Positions 36,461-46,125 of a stretch of DNA of 64,000 bases are shown here, in pieces; the stretch's first letter is position 1; every line of letters begins with the position of its first letter. The notes beneath the pieces are model-generated. The model made no database searches and was not told the origin of the DNA. It was given only the letters and a program-made list of their open reading frames with translations. The translations under genes were made by a program, and so were the position numbers. The DNA is from Xanthomonas prunicola (GTDB lineage: Bacteria > Pseudomonadota > Gammaproteobacteria > Xanthomonadales > Xanthomonadaceae). The stretch lies in contig NZ_PHKV01000002.1 in NCBI RefSeq assembly GCF_002846205.1, positions 372,001 to 436,000 of the forward strand, given 5' to 3'.

Positions 36461-37030
36461 ATGCGCCTGACCGTTACGATCGCCCTCGCTTTTCTGCTCG
36501 TCCTCGGCCTGCCCGTGGCACACGCCAAGGACACGTCCGCCACCGAGCCGGCAGTCGATCTGTCCAAGATCATGGGCACCTGGTACGTGATTGCGCGCAT
36601 GCCCAACGCGGTCGAGCGTGGTCACGTCACCAGTCGCGATGAATACACCCTGGTCGAAGACGGCAAGGTGGCGGTGCGCTATCTGTACCGCGACGGGTTC
36701 GGCGAACCGGAAAAGGAAGTCAATGCGCGCGCCTCGGTCGATGCCGACAGCGGCAACCGCGATTGGCGGGTGTGGTTCTACAAGGTGATCCCGGCCAAGC
36801 AGCGCATCCTGGAAATCGCCTCGGACGGCTCCTGGATGCTGATCTCCTATCCGGGCCGCGACCTGGCCTGGATCTTCGCGCGCAAGCCGGACATGAGCCG
36901 CGATCAGTACCGCATGCTGGTCAACAAGATGCGCGACGACTATTCGATCTACACCGACAAACTCAAGCGCGTGCCGCAGCTGCGCGAGCAGGTGGACCGC
37001 CTGGGGTTTGAGGTGCCGAACAAGCGCTGA
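36461..37030 (+). CDS. Lipocalin (Blc-like), secreted
   Basis: 189 residues. ATG 36461 gives a signal peptide ending at AHAKD. The lipocalin motif is IMGTWYVIARMPN. The downstream pattern of VDLSKIMG, EYTLVEDGKVAVRY, WRVWFYKVIPAKQRILEI and KPDMSRDQYRMLVNKMRDDY fits the bacterial lipocalin barrel. No lipobox cysteine is present, so it is probably free in the periplasm, unlike E. coli Blc. Role: binding of lipids or membrane-derived hydrophobic molecules. Confidence 0.9.
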   Translation: MRLTVTIALAFLLVLGLPVAHAKDTSATEPAVDLSKIMGTWYVIARMPNAVERGHVTSRDEYTLVEDGKVAVRYLYRDGFGEPEKEVNARASVDADSGNRDWRVWFYKVIPAKQRILEIASDGSWMLISYPGRDLAWIFARKPDMSRDQYRMLVNKMRDDYSIYTDKLKRVPQLREQVDRLGFEVPNKR

Positions 37031-37046
37031 GCACTCCTGGTCGTCT

Positions 37047-37064
37047 TGCCCAGGCGCCTGGGCA
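37047..37064. terminator. Palindrome after the lipocalin gene
   Basis: TGCCCAGGCGCCTGGGCA, a perfect 18-base palindrome 16 bases past the lipocalin stop and 75 bases from the convergent WYL gene. It could fold into a seven-base stem on either strand; no T run. Confidence 0.4.
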
Positions 37065-37139
37065 GTGGCGCATTGTCGATCGTCGTGCATGCACGCCCCG
37101 CAATCGCCACGCGGCGCAGGGATTCACTGCCGGCCAGAC

Positions 37140-38105
37140 TCAGTCGTAATTGCTCAATGCCAGCGACAACAACGCCTTGGCCTGCTCGCGCAACGACATG
37201 GGTTCGACGATTTCCGCATCCGAGCCGTAGTGCAGCACGTCCATCAGCAGTTCGCGCGAATTGCTGTACGGCAACTTGAGCTCGTAGCGGCCGTCCGGCA
37301 AAAAACGGCCCTGCTGCTTGGAATGCCAATGTTCGTCGGCGACCCAGCGCGCGGCCTTGGCACTGAACACGATGGTCGCCCAGCCCTTGGGCGCCCCGGA
37401 GAAAATGCCGTAGCTGGCGGCCAGCTGCTCGTCCAGCTCGCTGTCGGGCACATCGCGCGGGGCGGCATCGAGCAGGCGCGCATGGTTGATGCGGTCCACC
37501 GCAAAGCTACGCACACCATCGCGGCCGTGGTCCCACGCGTCCAGATACCAGTTGTCGCGGTAGTGGGTGATGCGCTGCGGCGACACCGTGCGCTTGGTCG
37601 ATTCATCGGTCGAGCGTGCGCGGTAATCGAAGCTCAGCTGCTTGCGCTCCAGCACGCCGGATGCCACGGTGCGGAAGCTGGCTTCGTCCAACTTGCGGCC
37701 GCGGTGTGGAATGACGCGCACCCGATCCACCGGCCACTGCGAGACGCCGGCCTGGGCAGCGAGCAAGCCTTCGATACGTTGCTGCAGCGGTGCCAGCATC
37801 GAAGACAACACGCCGCCGCCGGTCCGCGCGAGCAATTGTTGCGACGCCAGTAGCGCGTGCAGCTCTTCCGAGCTCAACCACAGGCCCGGCAATTCGAAGC
37901 GGTCGCTTTCGCCGGAGAGATAGCGGAAGCCGGATTCACCGTCGCCTTCTACCGGCGCCATCAGCGCATCGCGCAGAAACGCCAGATCGCGGTAGACGGT
38001 TGCGCGGGAACAGCTCAGCTCATCCTGCAGCCGCGCCACCGTGACCGGATAGCGTGCCGATTTGAGCAAGCGATGCAGGGAGTTGATGCGTTCATAGCGG
38101 TCCAT
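37140..38105 (-). CDS. WYL-domain transcriptional regulator (YafY type)
   Basis: 321 residues from ATG 38105. The N-terminal helix-turn-helix of the DeoR/HTH_11 type (RYERINSLHRLLKSARYPVTVARLQDELSCSRATVYRDLAFL) is followed by the WYL domain (LSFDYRARSTDESTKRTVSPQRITHYRDNWYLDAWDH). WYL domains sense nucleic acid or other ligands in several stress and defence regulators. The C-terminal extension (SLREQAKALLSLAL) is typical. Target genes are unknown. The frame upstream of 38105 has no similarity to the family. Confidence 0.93.
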   Translation of the reverse strand: MDRYERINSLHRLLKSARYPVTVARLQDELSCSRATVYRDLAFLRDALMAPVEGDGESGFRYLSGESDRFELPGLWLSSEELHALLASQQLLARTGGGVLSSMLAPLQQRIEGLLAAQAGVSQWPVDRVRVIPHRGRKLDEASFRTVASGVLERKQLSFDYRARSTDESTKRTVSPQRITHYRDNWYLDAWDHGRDGVRSFAVDRINHARLLDAAPRDVPDSELDEQLAASYGIFSGAPKGWATIVFSAKAARWVADEHWHSKQQGRFLPDGRYELKLPYSNSRELLMDVLHYGSDAEIVEPMSLREQAKALLSLALSNYD

Positions 38106-38690
38106 GCGTCGATTATGTCCGAGTCTTTGCGCGGCGTGGTGAGCATCGCCGTCTGGCGATGGGCCGCTGGCGATAGGCAGACAGTGGCGAGTGCCCAGAT
38201 TACGTCCGACCCAGGTGCATGGTCTGTTGGGTCGGTCGCAACATCCACCGCGTGCCGGGGGTCGAGCCAGCGTCCGCCCAGGCCGGTGGGCGGCATGTGT
38301 TGCCAGTGTCGCTTGCCTGCTGACGCGAGGGCGCGCTCGGAGCCGTGCCGTGTACCGGGCTCGGGTTACCTCTGGCGCCGCCAGGTGCCGATGGCCACTC
38401 GCAAGCGCCGACACGCAGGTCGCTCCGGCCCACACCTAGAGCCTAGCGCCGCGCCCGAACCATCCTTGGTCATACCAGCTACGAGCGACCGTCCTCCCGG
38501 CCATGCCGCCAGCCACAGCCCCTTGCTGTCGCCATTTGCACACGACCGGGCAGATCGGCCCGGCAGCACGCGGTGTCCTGTGCCCGAACCCTCAATGAAG
38601 CGGCACGTTCACTTGTCAATAACGGCACCGCACAGTCCGCTATCATGAAATCGCTTCCACCCATCCCCTGCCCTCCAAAGCGAGCTGCCA
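38106..38690. other. Divergent intergenic region of 585 bases
   Basis: Between the WYL regulator (minus) and the DUF481 protein (plus). Open frames on both strands overlap and show no domain. Promoters of both flanking genes must lie here; I could not pick convincing -35/-10 sequences. Confidence 0.5.
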
Positions 38691-39497
38691 ATGTCCCGCC
38701 GTGCCCCGTTGACTGCCCTGTTGCCACTGTTGTTGATCACGCCCACCGTGTGGGCCCAGTCGATCGCGGTCGCGCCGACGCCGGTTGACCCTGCCGCTGC
38801 GCTGGTGCCCTCGCCCTGGAGCGGCAGCAGCGGCGAGCTCGGCTACGCTGCCGCGAACGGCAATAGCACCACCGACAGCCTCAACGGCCGTGTGCGCCTG
38901 CGCTACACCGACGGCGATTGGATCCACAGCCTGGATGCCACTGCACTGCGTTCGAGCTCGGAATACACCAACACCAACGAGGACGGCAGCACCACGCGCG
39001 AACGCCAGACCACTGCCGAGCGTTACACCGGCAGCGTCGGCAGCGCACTGCAGCTGGGCGAACACCGCCAGCTCACTGCCACCGGCCGCTACGAGCACGA
39101 CGACTTCGCCACCTACGACCGCCTGGCCACCTTCGGTATCGGCTACGGCACGCGCCTGATCGACGCCGACCGGTTCTATCTGGACGCGCAGGTGGGCCCG
39201 GGTGTGCGCCGCGCGCACAACAGCAACGAAGACCGCAACGAAACCGGCCTGATCGGCCGCGGCCTGTTCGACCTGAAGTACACCGTCACCGACAACACCG
39301 ATGTGATCAACACGCTGCTGGTGGAATCGGGCGAATACAACACCTACGCGCAGAACGATTTCGGCGTGCAGGTCAGCATGAACTCGCATTTCGCGCTGAA
39401 GGCTGCGTGGCAGATGCGCCACAACAGCGAGGTCAGCGACGGCGACAAGAAGACCGATACGCTGACGACGGTCAATCTGGTCTACACGTTCAAGTAA
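38691..39497 (+). CDS. DUF481 outer-membrane beta-barrel protein (YdiY-like)
   Basis: 268 residues with a signal peptide (LLPLLLITPTVWAQ). The body is alternating beta strands with GELGYAAANGNSTTDSLNGRVRLRY and GSVGSALQLGEHRQLTATGRYEHDDF, the DUF481 pattern. It ends in VNLVYTFK, close to the aromatic C-terminal signature recognised by the BAM complex. Members are salt- or acid-related outer-membrane proteins of unclear role. A clear hairpin terminator follows. Confidence 0.9.
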   Translation: MSRRAPLTALLPLLLITPTVWAQSIAVAPTPVDPAAALVPSPWSGSSGELGYAAANGNSTTDSLNGRVRLRYTDGDWIHSLDATALRSSSEYTNTNEDGSTTRERQTTAERYTGSVGSALQLGEHRQLTATGRYEHDDFATYDRLATFGIGYGTRLIDADRFYLDAQVGPGVRRAHNSNEDRNETGLIGRGLFDLKYTVTDNTDVINTLLVESGEYNTYAQNDFGVQVSMNSHFALKAAWQMRHNSEVSDGDKKTDTLTTVNLVYTFK

Positions 39498-39529
39498 GCG
39501 ATTGGCGCTCTGTAGGAACGGTTTGGCCG

Positions 39530-39562
39530 CGCGGGCTTTCCCAGTGAAGCCCGCGGTGGTTT
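39530..39562 (+). terminator. Rho-independent terminator of the DUF481 gene
   Basis: CGCGGGCTT-(8)-AAGCCCGCG, a nine-base stem, then GTGGTTTT. It begins 33 bases after the stop codon. Confidence 0.7.
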
Positions 39563-39751
39563 TGCTGGCGATGGCCTCCCGGTAACGCTTCTTGCGGCCA
39601 AGGCCGCTCGTGCCAGGATCGCGTACTCCGGGTAGGCCGCATCGCGGCGATCCGGCGTTGGGTTTGCTCAGTCGCGACCGCGTCGATGCAGTGACGTCAG
39701 ATGCCGCTGGCGGTATGGATCAAGTCGCCACGCGTGAGCGCCGCGGTCGCG

Positions 39752-40666
39752 TCACAGCTCGGCCAGCAACTGCGCGGCGCCCTTGTCGAACAGGCCTTGC
39801 GCAACGCGGCGGCCCAGGTCTTCGGTAGCTTCGGCGCTGCCGTGCGCGTCGGCATGGATCAAGCGGCCGTCGCTGGCGCTGCCGACCATGCCCTGCAGGA
39901 ACAAACCCTCGCCTTCCCAGCGCGCGAAGGCGGCCACCGGCACATGACAGCTGCCGTGCAGCGCGCGATTCATGGCCCGCTCGGCTTCCACACAGGCGCG
40001 CGTGCGGCCGGCATCCAGCACCGCCAGCCAGCTGTGGATGCGCGCATCGTCGCCACGGCATTCCACCGCTACCGCGCCCTGCGCAGGCGCCGGCAACCAT
40101 TGCGGCGCATCCAGCCGCGCGCTGATGCGTGCGTCCAACCCGAGCCGCTGCAGGCCAGCACAGGCCAGCACGATGGCGTCGTAGCCACCGTTGTCGAGCT
40201 TCGCCAGCCGCGTGTTGACGTTACCGCGCAGGTCGATCAATTCCAGGTCCGGGCGTGCAGCGCGCAACTGCGCCTGGCGACGCAACGAAGACGTGCCCAC
40301 GCGTGCGCCCAGCGGCAGCGCCTGCAGGCTGGCGTAGAGATTGGACACCAGCGCATCGGCCGGGTCGCCACGCTCCAGGATCGCCGGCAGCACGAACGGG
40401 TCGTCCAGTTCCATCGGTACATCCTTGAGCGAATGCACGGCGCAATCGGCCTGGCCGCGCAACATCGCCAGCTCCAGCTCCTTCAGGAACAGGCCCTTGC
40501 CACCGATCGCGGCGAGCGAGCGGTCCAGCACTTCGTCGCCACGGGTGCTCATCGGCACCAGCACGACCTCCAGTCCGGGGTGGTGCTGACGCAACGCGGC
40601 GGCGACGTGTTCGCTCTGCCAAAGGGCGAGCGGGCTTTTACGGGTGGCGATACGGAGCGTGGTCAT
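39752..40666 (-). CDS. hemC: Porphobilinogen deaminase (hydroxymethylbilane synthase)
   Basis: 304 residues. The start [17 protein letters not shown] and segments [22 protein letters not shown] and [11 protein letters not shown] are family signatures. The dipyrromethane-binding cysteine is in VAVECRGDD. It condenses four porphobilinogen molecules into hydroxymethylbilane on the haem pathway. Its position next to an algR-type regulator is the same as in Pseudomonas and related bacteria. Confidence 0.98.
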   Translation of the reverse strand: MTTLRIATRKSPLALWQSEHVAAALRQHHPGLEVVLVPMSTRGDEVLDRSLAAIGGKGLFLKELELAMLRGQADCAVHSLKDVPMELDDPFVLPAILERGDPADALVSNLYASLQALPLGARVGTSSLRRQAQLRAARPDLELIDLRGNVNTRLAKLDNGGYDAIVLACAGLQRLGLDARISARLDAPQWLPAPAQGAVAVECRGDDARIHSWLAVLDAGRTRACVEAERAMNRALHGSCHVPVAAFARWEGEGLFLQGMVGSASDGRLIHADAHGSAEATEDLGRRVAQGLFDKGAAQLLAEL

Positions 40667-40696
40667 GCCGGCATTATCGCGGAGCCGGCGCAGAAC

Positions 40697-41440
40697 TCAC
40701 AGTTGACGCAATTGATCGCGCAGGCTGGCCACACAACGACGGCTCACTTCCAGGGTTTGCGGCACGTTGCGCAGTACCGCGTGCACCTGACCATCGCCGC
40801 TGCGACGCAGTTCCACCAGTTCGTCGCGCGCGACCAGGCAATTGCGATGGATACGCACCAGGCGGTCGGCGAATTCGTCTTCCAACGATTTCAGCGACTC
40901 TTCGATCAGGTCTTCGCCACGGGCGTGGTGGACGATGACGTACTTCTCTTCGGCCTGCAGGTAGCGGATGTCGCCGATGGCGATCAGCCGCAGGCTGCCA
41001 CGCAGACGCGCACACAGGTGGGTGCGCAACGGCCGCGGCGCGACGCCGGGCACGCGCCCGGCCAAAAACGTGGCGACCTTTTCCAGGGCCGCGGCCAAAC
41101 GTTCCGGGCGCACCGGTTTCATCAGGTAATCCAGCGCGGCAGCGTCGAACGCCGACAAGGCATGCTGGTCGTAGGCGGTGCAGAACACCACCGCCGGCGG
41201 TGGTTGGCTCTGGCGCAGCAGCCGCGCGGTTTCCAGGCCGTCGACACCGGGCATGGCGATATCCAGCAGCACCAGGTCCGGATGCAGCTGTTCGCACTGC
41301 TGCAGGACCTGCTGGCCGTTTTCGGCCTCGCCGATCACCTCGACCTGCGGATGCTCGCCCAGCAGCATGCGCAGGCGCTCGCGCGCCAGTGGCTCGTCAT
41401 CGGCGATCAGCACCCGCACTTGCGTGGCCGTCATGGACAT
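40697..41440 (-). CDS. algR: LytTR response regulator AlgR
   Basis: 247 residues from ATG 41440 (41434 possible). The receiver domain has the phosphoacceptor aspartate in VLLDIAMPGVDG and the lysine in LMKPVRPE. The C-terminal LytTR DNA-binding domain includes IRYLQAEEKYVIVH and FADRLVRIHRNCLVARD. With the sensor encoded just upstream it forms an AlgZ/AlgR-type pair that in pseudomonads controls exopolysaccharide and pili. The regulon here is not visible. Confidence 0.93.
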   Translation of the reverse strand: MSMTATQVRVLIADDEPLARERLRMLLGEHPQVEVIGEAENGQQVLQQCEQLHPDLVLLDIAMPGVDGLETARLLRQSQPPPAVVFCTAYDQHALSAFDAAALDYLMKPVRPERLAAALEKVATFLAGRVPGVAPRPLRTHLCARLRGSLRLIAIGDIRYLQAEEKYVIVHHARGEDLIEESLKSLEDEFADRLVRIHRNCLVARDELVELRRSGDGQVHAVLRNVPQTLEVSRRCVASLRDQLRQL

Positions 41441-41465
41441 CCCCCTTGCTGCAGTGACTTTCCCC

Positions 41466-42518
41466 TCACGGCAGCGGCAATGTGATCTCGCAGGCATAGT
41501 AGCCTTCAGCCCAGCTGGCCGCCATCCGTGCCCCGGCACCGAACTGGAACGCCAGCCGGTGCGAGATGCTGGCCTGCGCATGCCCGGCGCCGGCCAGCAG
41601 CGGCAACTGGGTTCCCGGTTGCGGAGCGGGGTTGACGATGCGGATCTGCAACTGGCTGCCGCGCTGGCGCAGCGACAGGTACAGCGTGCCGCCCTCGGGC
41701 ATGCGCGAGACCCCGTGCAGCACCGCGTTTTCGACCAGCGGCTGCAGCACCAGGCGCGGCATCGGCAGCTCCCATGGCAACGGTTCCTGGCGGTGCCAGC
41801 GCACCTGCAGGCGCTCGCCCAGACGCAAGGATTCGATGGCCAGATAGCGCTCGGCCAGCTCGCACTCGGCACGCAGGGTGGACACGCCTTCGCCGGCGCC
41901 CAGCGCGGCGCGGAACAGATCCGACAGATCCAGCACCGCCTGCTCGGCCACCACCGGGTCGCGCCGCAGCAGGCTGGCGATCAGGTTCATGCTGTTGAAC
42001 AGGAAGTGCGGGCGGATGCGTGCCTGCAAGGCGTCGGCTTCGGCACGCGCGTTGGCCTGCACTTGCGCTTCCCAGCGGTCGCTGACGTAGAAATAGCGCA
42101 GCGCCAGCGCGGTGATCAGCACCACCGTGGCGGCGCTGCCCAGGGTGAAGCGCCAGAAACCGACCAACGGACCAAGCGGGGCCTGGCCCAGGACGGCGTA
42201 CAGCCCGTGCACGATGCCGGCGCCCAGCATCGCCACCAGCGCGGCAATCAGCAGCGCGGCCAGCCCACCCAGCCTGGCCGGCAGTCGCGACAGCGAAGGC
42301 CGCAGTGCACACAACAACACGGTGACTGCCAGCGCCAGCCAGAGCGCCAGGCCGCTGGCCGAGACGAAGCGCGACAGGGTGATGCTGCGCGCGGCGCCGG
42401 CATCGGGCACCAGGGTTACCACCAGCACCACCAGTTCGGCCAACCCCAGCATCGCGCCCAACCGTGGCAGCCGGCACAGGTCCGGCATCCAGGCGATCTG
42501 CGGCGCGGGCTGGGCCAT
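41466..42518 (-). CDS. algZ: LytS-type sensor histidine kinase AlgZ
   Basis: 350 residues. Four to five membrane helices occupy about residues 15-150. The cytoplasmic kinase has the phospho-accepting histidine in ARIRPHFLFNSMNLIASL, the LytS (His_kinase) signature, and an ATP-binding region starting LVLQPLVENAVLHG. The later G boxes are weak, as is common for AlgZ/FimS proteins. It is 25 bases upstream of algR. No extracellular sensor domain is visible, so the stimulus may be sensed in the membrane. Confidence 0.92.
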   Translation of the reverse strand: MAQPAPQIAWMPDLCRLPRLGAMLGLAELVVLVVTLVPDAGAARSITLSRFVSASGLALWLALAVTVLLCALRPSLSRLPARLGGLAALLIAALVAMLGAGIVHGLYAVLGQAPLGPLVGFWRFTLGSAATVVLITALALRYFYVSDRWEAQVQANARAEADALQARIRPHFLFNSMNLIASLLRRDPVVAEQAVLDLSDLFRAALGAGEGVSTLRAECELAERYLAIESLRLGERLQVRWHRQEPLPWELPMPRLVLQPLVENAVLHGVSRMPEGGTLYLSLRQRGSQLQIRIVNPAPQPGTQLPLLAGAGHAQASISHRLAFQFGAGARMAASWAEGYYACEITLPLP

Positions 42519-42523
42519 GGGGA

Positions 42524-43192
42524 TCAGGCGGCGGTGAAGCGCGCCTGCATCCAGTCGCGCAAGGCCTCGATCTCTTCCAGGCAGACCTGGTGGCCCATCG
42601 GATAGGTGTGCCAGTCCAGGGCGAAGCCGAGCGTGCGCAAGGTCTGCATGCTGGCCTGGCCGGCCGCGAACGGCACCACCGGATCGGCCGTGCCATGCGC
42701 CATAAACAGTGGCTGGCGGGTTGCGGCCGACTGCAGCTGGGTGGCGGCCGCGGTGGGATCCGGCAGATAGGTCGACAGCGCGATCAACCCGGCCAGCGGC
42801 ACGCTGCGCTGCAGGCCCACGGCCAACGTCACCGCGCCGCCTTGCGAGAAGCCGGCCAGCAGGATGCGTTCGGGCGCGATGCCGCGCGACTGCTCATGGG
42901 CGATCAAGGCCTCGACCTGGGCCACCGATTCGGCGATGCCGGCCTTGTCGGCACGGCTGGCGAAGTCCATGCCGACGATGTCGTACCAGCCGCGCATGCG
43001 CACGCCGTTATTGATGGTGATCGGGCGGATCGGCGCATGCGGGAAGACGAAGCGCAGCGCCGGCCAGTCCGGGCGCACCAGCTCGGGCACCATCGGAGCG
43101 AAGTCGCTGCCATCGGCGCCCAGGCCGTGCAGCCACAGCACGCTCCATTGCGGGTTCGGTCCGGTCTCGCGTTCGATTACTTCCAGCATCAT
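42524..43192 (-). CDS. Carboxylesterase/acyl-protein thioesterase-like hydrolase
   Basis: 222 residues, alpha/beta hydrolase. The serine is in LLAGFSQGGAV, aspartate in HGTADPVVPF, and histidine in YPMGHQVCLEEI. LWLHGLGADGSDFAPMVPEL and FPHAPIRPITINNGVRMRGWYDI are signatures of the bacterial carboxylesterase II/lysophospholipase family. It hydrolyses short acyl esters in the cytoplasm. It is first in a row with algZ, algR and hemC, five bases before algZ, so it is likely cotranscribed. Confidence 0.94.
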   Translation of the reverse strand: MMLEVIERETGPNPQWSVLWLHGLGADGSDFAPMVPELVRPDWPALRFVFPHAPIRPITINNGVRMRGWYDIVGMDFASRADKAGIAESVAQVEALIAHEQSRGIAPERILLAGFSQGGAVTLAVGLQRSVPLAGLIALSTYLPDPTAAATQLQSAATRQPLFMAHGTADPVVPFAAGQASMQTLRTLGFALDWHTYPMGHQVCLEEIEALRDWMQARFTAA

Positions 43193-43346
43193 CCAGCTCC
43201 GCTTGCGGGCTGGGCATTATGCCTTGTGCGACGGGCGGGCCAGATCACCGGCACGCAGACGGCGCTGCGCGCATGTAGCCGCGACGGGCAGCCACTCCAC
43301 AACGTCCCACCGGCGCTGGATCAGCAGGACCAGCACCGGTGGGGGC

Positions 43347-45284
43347 TCAGATCAGCGACGGTTCCAGCGCGGCGGCGCGGCGCAGCTCAGACGCGCGCAC
43401 CAGCACCTTGGGCGGATCGAGTTCTTCGGGGATGCAGAAAATGCCGGCACGGCGCAGCGCCATGCCACTGCGGCGCAGCGAGGTCAGCGCCACCACCGGG
43501 ATCGACAACGCCATGCCGACGATCACCGGCCCCATCCACGCGGCCAGCGCCGGCGAGACCGCATAGGCCACTGCCCCCATGAACAGGCCAAACACGGTCA
43601 GGCCGCCATAACTGCGCAACAGCGCCGGCCACGACAGCTTGCCGTCGTCGCGCACCTGCGCATCCCAGCCCGAATCCTTGCCGGCCAGCACTTCGAACAC
43701 GCCACGCGACTGCAGGTACATCACCACCGGCGCCATCAGCGCGGCCAGCACGGTTTCCAGCAGGATGCTCAGCAGCGCGCGAATGGCGCCGCCGCAGGCA
43801 CGCAGTTCGCGCGGGTTGAGCAGCAGCGCGATGTAGCCCAGCAGCTTGGGCGCCAGCAGCACGAACATGGTGCAGACGAAGATCCAGATCGCATTGCCCT
43901 GGCTGCTGCCATGCCAGTAACGGGCGGGCGAGAACGGCAGGTCGCCGGCCAGATCGATGCCGCCGCCGGCCAGCGGAATGCCGATACCGATCAGCATCAG
44001 CAGGCCCCACATCGGTGCGGTGAAGTAGTGCCCGATGCCGATCAGCATGTGCATGCGGCTGATCCAGTGCAGGCCCTTGGCGCTGACCACCTTGGCGTGC
44101 TGCAGATTGCCCTGGCACCAGCGGCGGTCGCGGATCAGCAGGTCGGTGAGCGTGGGCGGGCCTTCTTCGTAGCTGCCCTGCAGGTACGGCACCATGTGCA
44201 TGGCCCAACCGCCACGCCGCATCAGTGCCGCTTCCACGAAGTCGTGGCTGAGCACATGCCCGCCGAACGGCTTGCGCCCGCGCAGCGACGGCAGGCCGGC
44301 ATGATCGGCGAAGGCCTGGGTGCGGATGATGGCGTTGTGGCCCCAGTAATTGCTCTCGGCGCCATGCCACCAGGCCACGCCGAAGGCGATGATCGGGCCA
44401 TACACGCGGCCGCCGAACTGCTGCATGCGCGCAAACAGCGTCTGCCCGTTGACCACCGCCGGCAGGGTCTGGATCAGACCCACGTCCGGGTTGTTTTCCA
44501 TGCCAGCGACCAGCCGCACGATGGTGTCGCCGGTCATCACGCTGTCGGCGTCCAGGATCAGCATCTGCGGATAGCTGCCACCGAAGCGGCGCACCCAGTC
44601 GGCCACGTTGCCGGCCTTGCGTGCGGCATTGTCGGCGCGACGGCGGTAGAAGATGCGGCCATGCCCGCCAACCCGGTCGCAAAGTTCGCTATACACCAGT
44701 TCCTCGGCGCGGCCGATGTGCTCGCGGGTGGTGTCGCTGAGGACAAAGAAGTCGAAGTGCTCCAGCTGCCCGGTTTCGGCCACCGATTCGTAGATCGCCT
44801 GCAGGCCGGCCAGCAACCGGCGCGGATCTTCGTTATACGTGGGCATCAACAGCGCGGTGCGTGAGCGCAGCGCGGGCAGCGATTCGTCCGGGTCGATGCC
44901 GAGCTTGCGCCCGGCTCGGGCCACGACGGTGACGAAGCCGGCCACGGCGCTCGCGAAGGACATGGCGATCCAGGCGAACAGCAGGATAAACAGTCCAAGC
45001 AGGCAGCCTTCCAGCACACTGATGCCGTCAGGCCACAGCACGCTGAGCATCACCCACACCGCGACGGCAGTGGTGGCGAAGGTGCCGCCGATCAGATAGA
45101 AGCGCCGCACGCCGATGCCGGCTGGCGAGGTGCGCTGGTGGCGCACTTGCAGGCTACCTTCGCGCAAGTTCTGCTCGGGCATTGCCAACGGCGCTTCCGG
45201 TGGCAGCGTGGGCTGACCGGCATCAAGCGCAGAAACGGGGGGCATTGCAGTTGGTGTCGGGGAACGAGTCACGGTGCCATCCAT
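43347..45284 (-). CDS. opgH: Osmoregulated periplasmic glucan glucosyltransferase OpgH (HrpM)
   Basis: 645 residues from ATG 45284. Membrane helices lie near the start ([42 protein letters not shown]) and several more at the end. The cytoplasmic GT2 domain has [12 protein letters not shown], the acidic [12 protein letters not shown], and [12 protein letters not shown] near the Q-x-x-RW site. OpgH makes beta-1,2-linked glucan backbones from UDP-glucose and exports them to the periplasm. In Xanthomonas the orthologue is hrpM, needed for virulence. It is alone here: no opgG lies beside it. Confidence 0.95.
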   Translation of the reverse strand: MDGTVTRSPTPTAMPPVSALDAGQPTLPPEAPLAMPEQNLREGSLQVRHQRTSPAGIGVRRFYLIGGTFATTAVAVWVMLSVLWPDGISVLEGCLLGLFILLFAWIAMSFASAVAGFVTVVARAGRKLGIDPDESLPALRSRTALLMPTYNEDPRRLLAGLQAIYESVAETGQLEHFDFFVLSDTTREHIGRAEELVYSELCDRVGGHGRIFYRRRADNAARKAGNVADWVRRFGGSYPQMLILDADSVMTGDTIVRLVAGMENNPDVGLIQTLPAVVNGQTLFARMQQFGGRVYGPIIAFGVAWWHGAESNYWGHNAIIRTQAFADHAGLPSLRGRKPFGGHVLSHDFVEAALMRRGGWAMHMVPYLQGSYEEGPPTLTDLLIRDRRWCQGNLQHAKVVSAKGLHWISRMHMLIGIGHYFTAPMWGLLMLIGIGIPLAGGGIDLAGDLPFSPARYWHGSSQGNAIWIFVCTMFVLLAPKLLGYIALLLNPRELRACGGAIRALLSILLETVLAALMAPVVMYLQSRGVFEVLAGKDSGWDAQVRDDGKLSWPALLRSYGGLTVFGLFMGAVAYAVSPALAAWMGPVIVGMALSIPVVALTSLRRSGMALRRAGIFCIPEELDPPKVLVRASELRRAAALEPSLI

Positions 45285-46125
45285 CAGGGCTGCCCGTCGC
45301 GCGAGGGCGACAGTGCGGGCTGAAACGGGAGGTCCATCCCCGCCATGCAGTGCGATGTTGCCTGGCACGCGGTAACGCGGGCGAGCCCGACGGTGTGCGA
45401 CCAAGACGCTCTGAAACCACTCCGATGCACAAGTTCTCCTGGCTGCGACCTCACGCCGCAGCTCATCTTAAAGAATCGACCGTTAAAGGAACGAAGGCCG
45501 CTTTGCGGTCTTCGCCCCTCCCGACGAGGACCGCGCGGCAGACTACGCCGCAGCGACCGAACGCAACCCCAACAGATTGCAGTGTGACGTGGACGCTGTC
45601 ACGGGCCACCGGCAAGCCTGTCATGCGGGAGAACTGCAATTGGTGTGCCAAGACGTGCAATCGGTTGCAGTGACGGGGTGTTGGCGGTACAGCGGCATTC
45701 GATACGGTCAAGCCCTTAGGTCCAATGCTTGGCAGTGCGCGTGCGCGGTGCCCCCGGCGTTTGCGGGACAACGCGCCAGGCAATTGCTGGTTGCTTGCCC
45801 AACGACAATCCGGAGTCCGGGGCGTTGCGTTGTGCGGATGCGTTCGGTGACTTGGGGCAAAGCCTGGCTGGTCGAATGCGCGTTCCCCCGCCGCTTGCAA
45901 GACTCGCCGTGAACCCATCTGTAGGGGCTCGTTGGCGGCATCCATGCCGCCAACGGTCCTGCAAGCAGCGAGGACACCGCACCAGAACAGTTGCAGGTGG
46001 CGATGGCCAACAAGAACAAGCACCCGGCGGGCAACGCACACTCAAAGCGGCGTGTACACCCACGACATGCCGCACGAACCACCGCAGCGCGCCTGATCGC
46101 CGAGCAGCAGCGTTGGCAGCGGTTG
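45285..46125. other. 840-base stretch without a supported gene
   Basis: Between opgH and the M28 peptidase, both on the minus strand. Open frames of up to 192 codons (for example 45463-46041, minus) have no signal, domain or ribosome site and overlap other frames. The REP-like palindrome at 45930 is the only structured element seen. The region must hold the opgH promoter. Confidence 0.5.
45930..45955. repeat. REP-like palindrome (second copy of CGGCAT-NN-ATGCCG core)
   Basis: CGTTGGCGGCAT-CC-ATGCCGCCAACG, a perfect 12-base inverted repeat with a two-base centre, flanked by GTAGGGGCT on the left. The core is shared with the element at 640-663. Confidence 0.6.

Noticed and set aside
45463-46041. 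192-codon minus-strand open frame in the 840-base gap
   Set aside because: High GC keeps frames open by chance; no signal, domain or good start, and it contains the REP-like palindrome.
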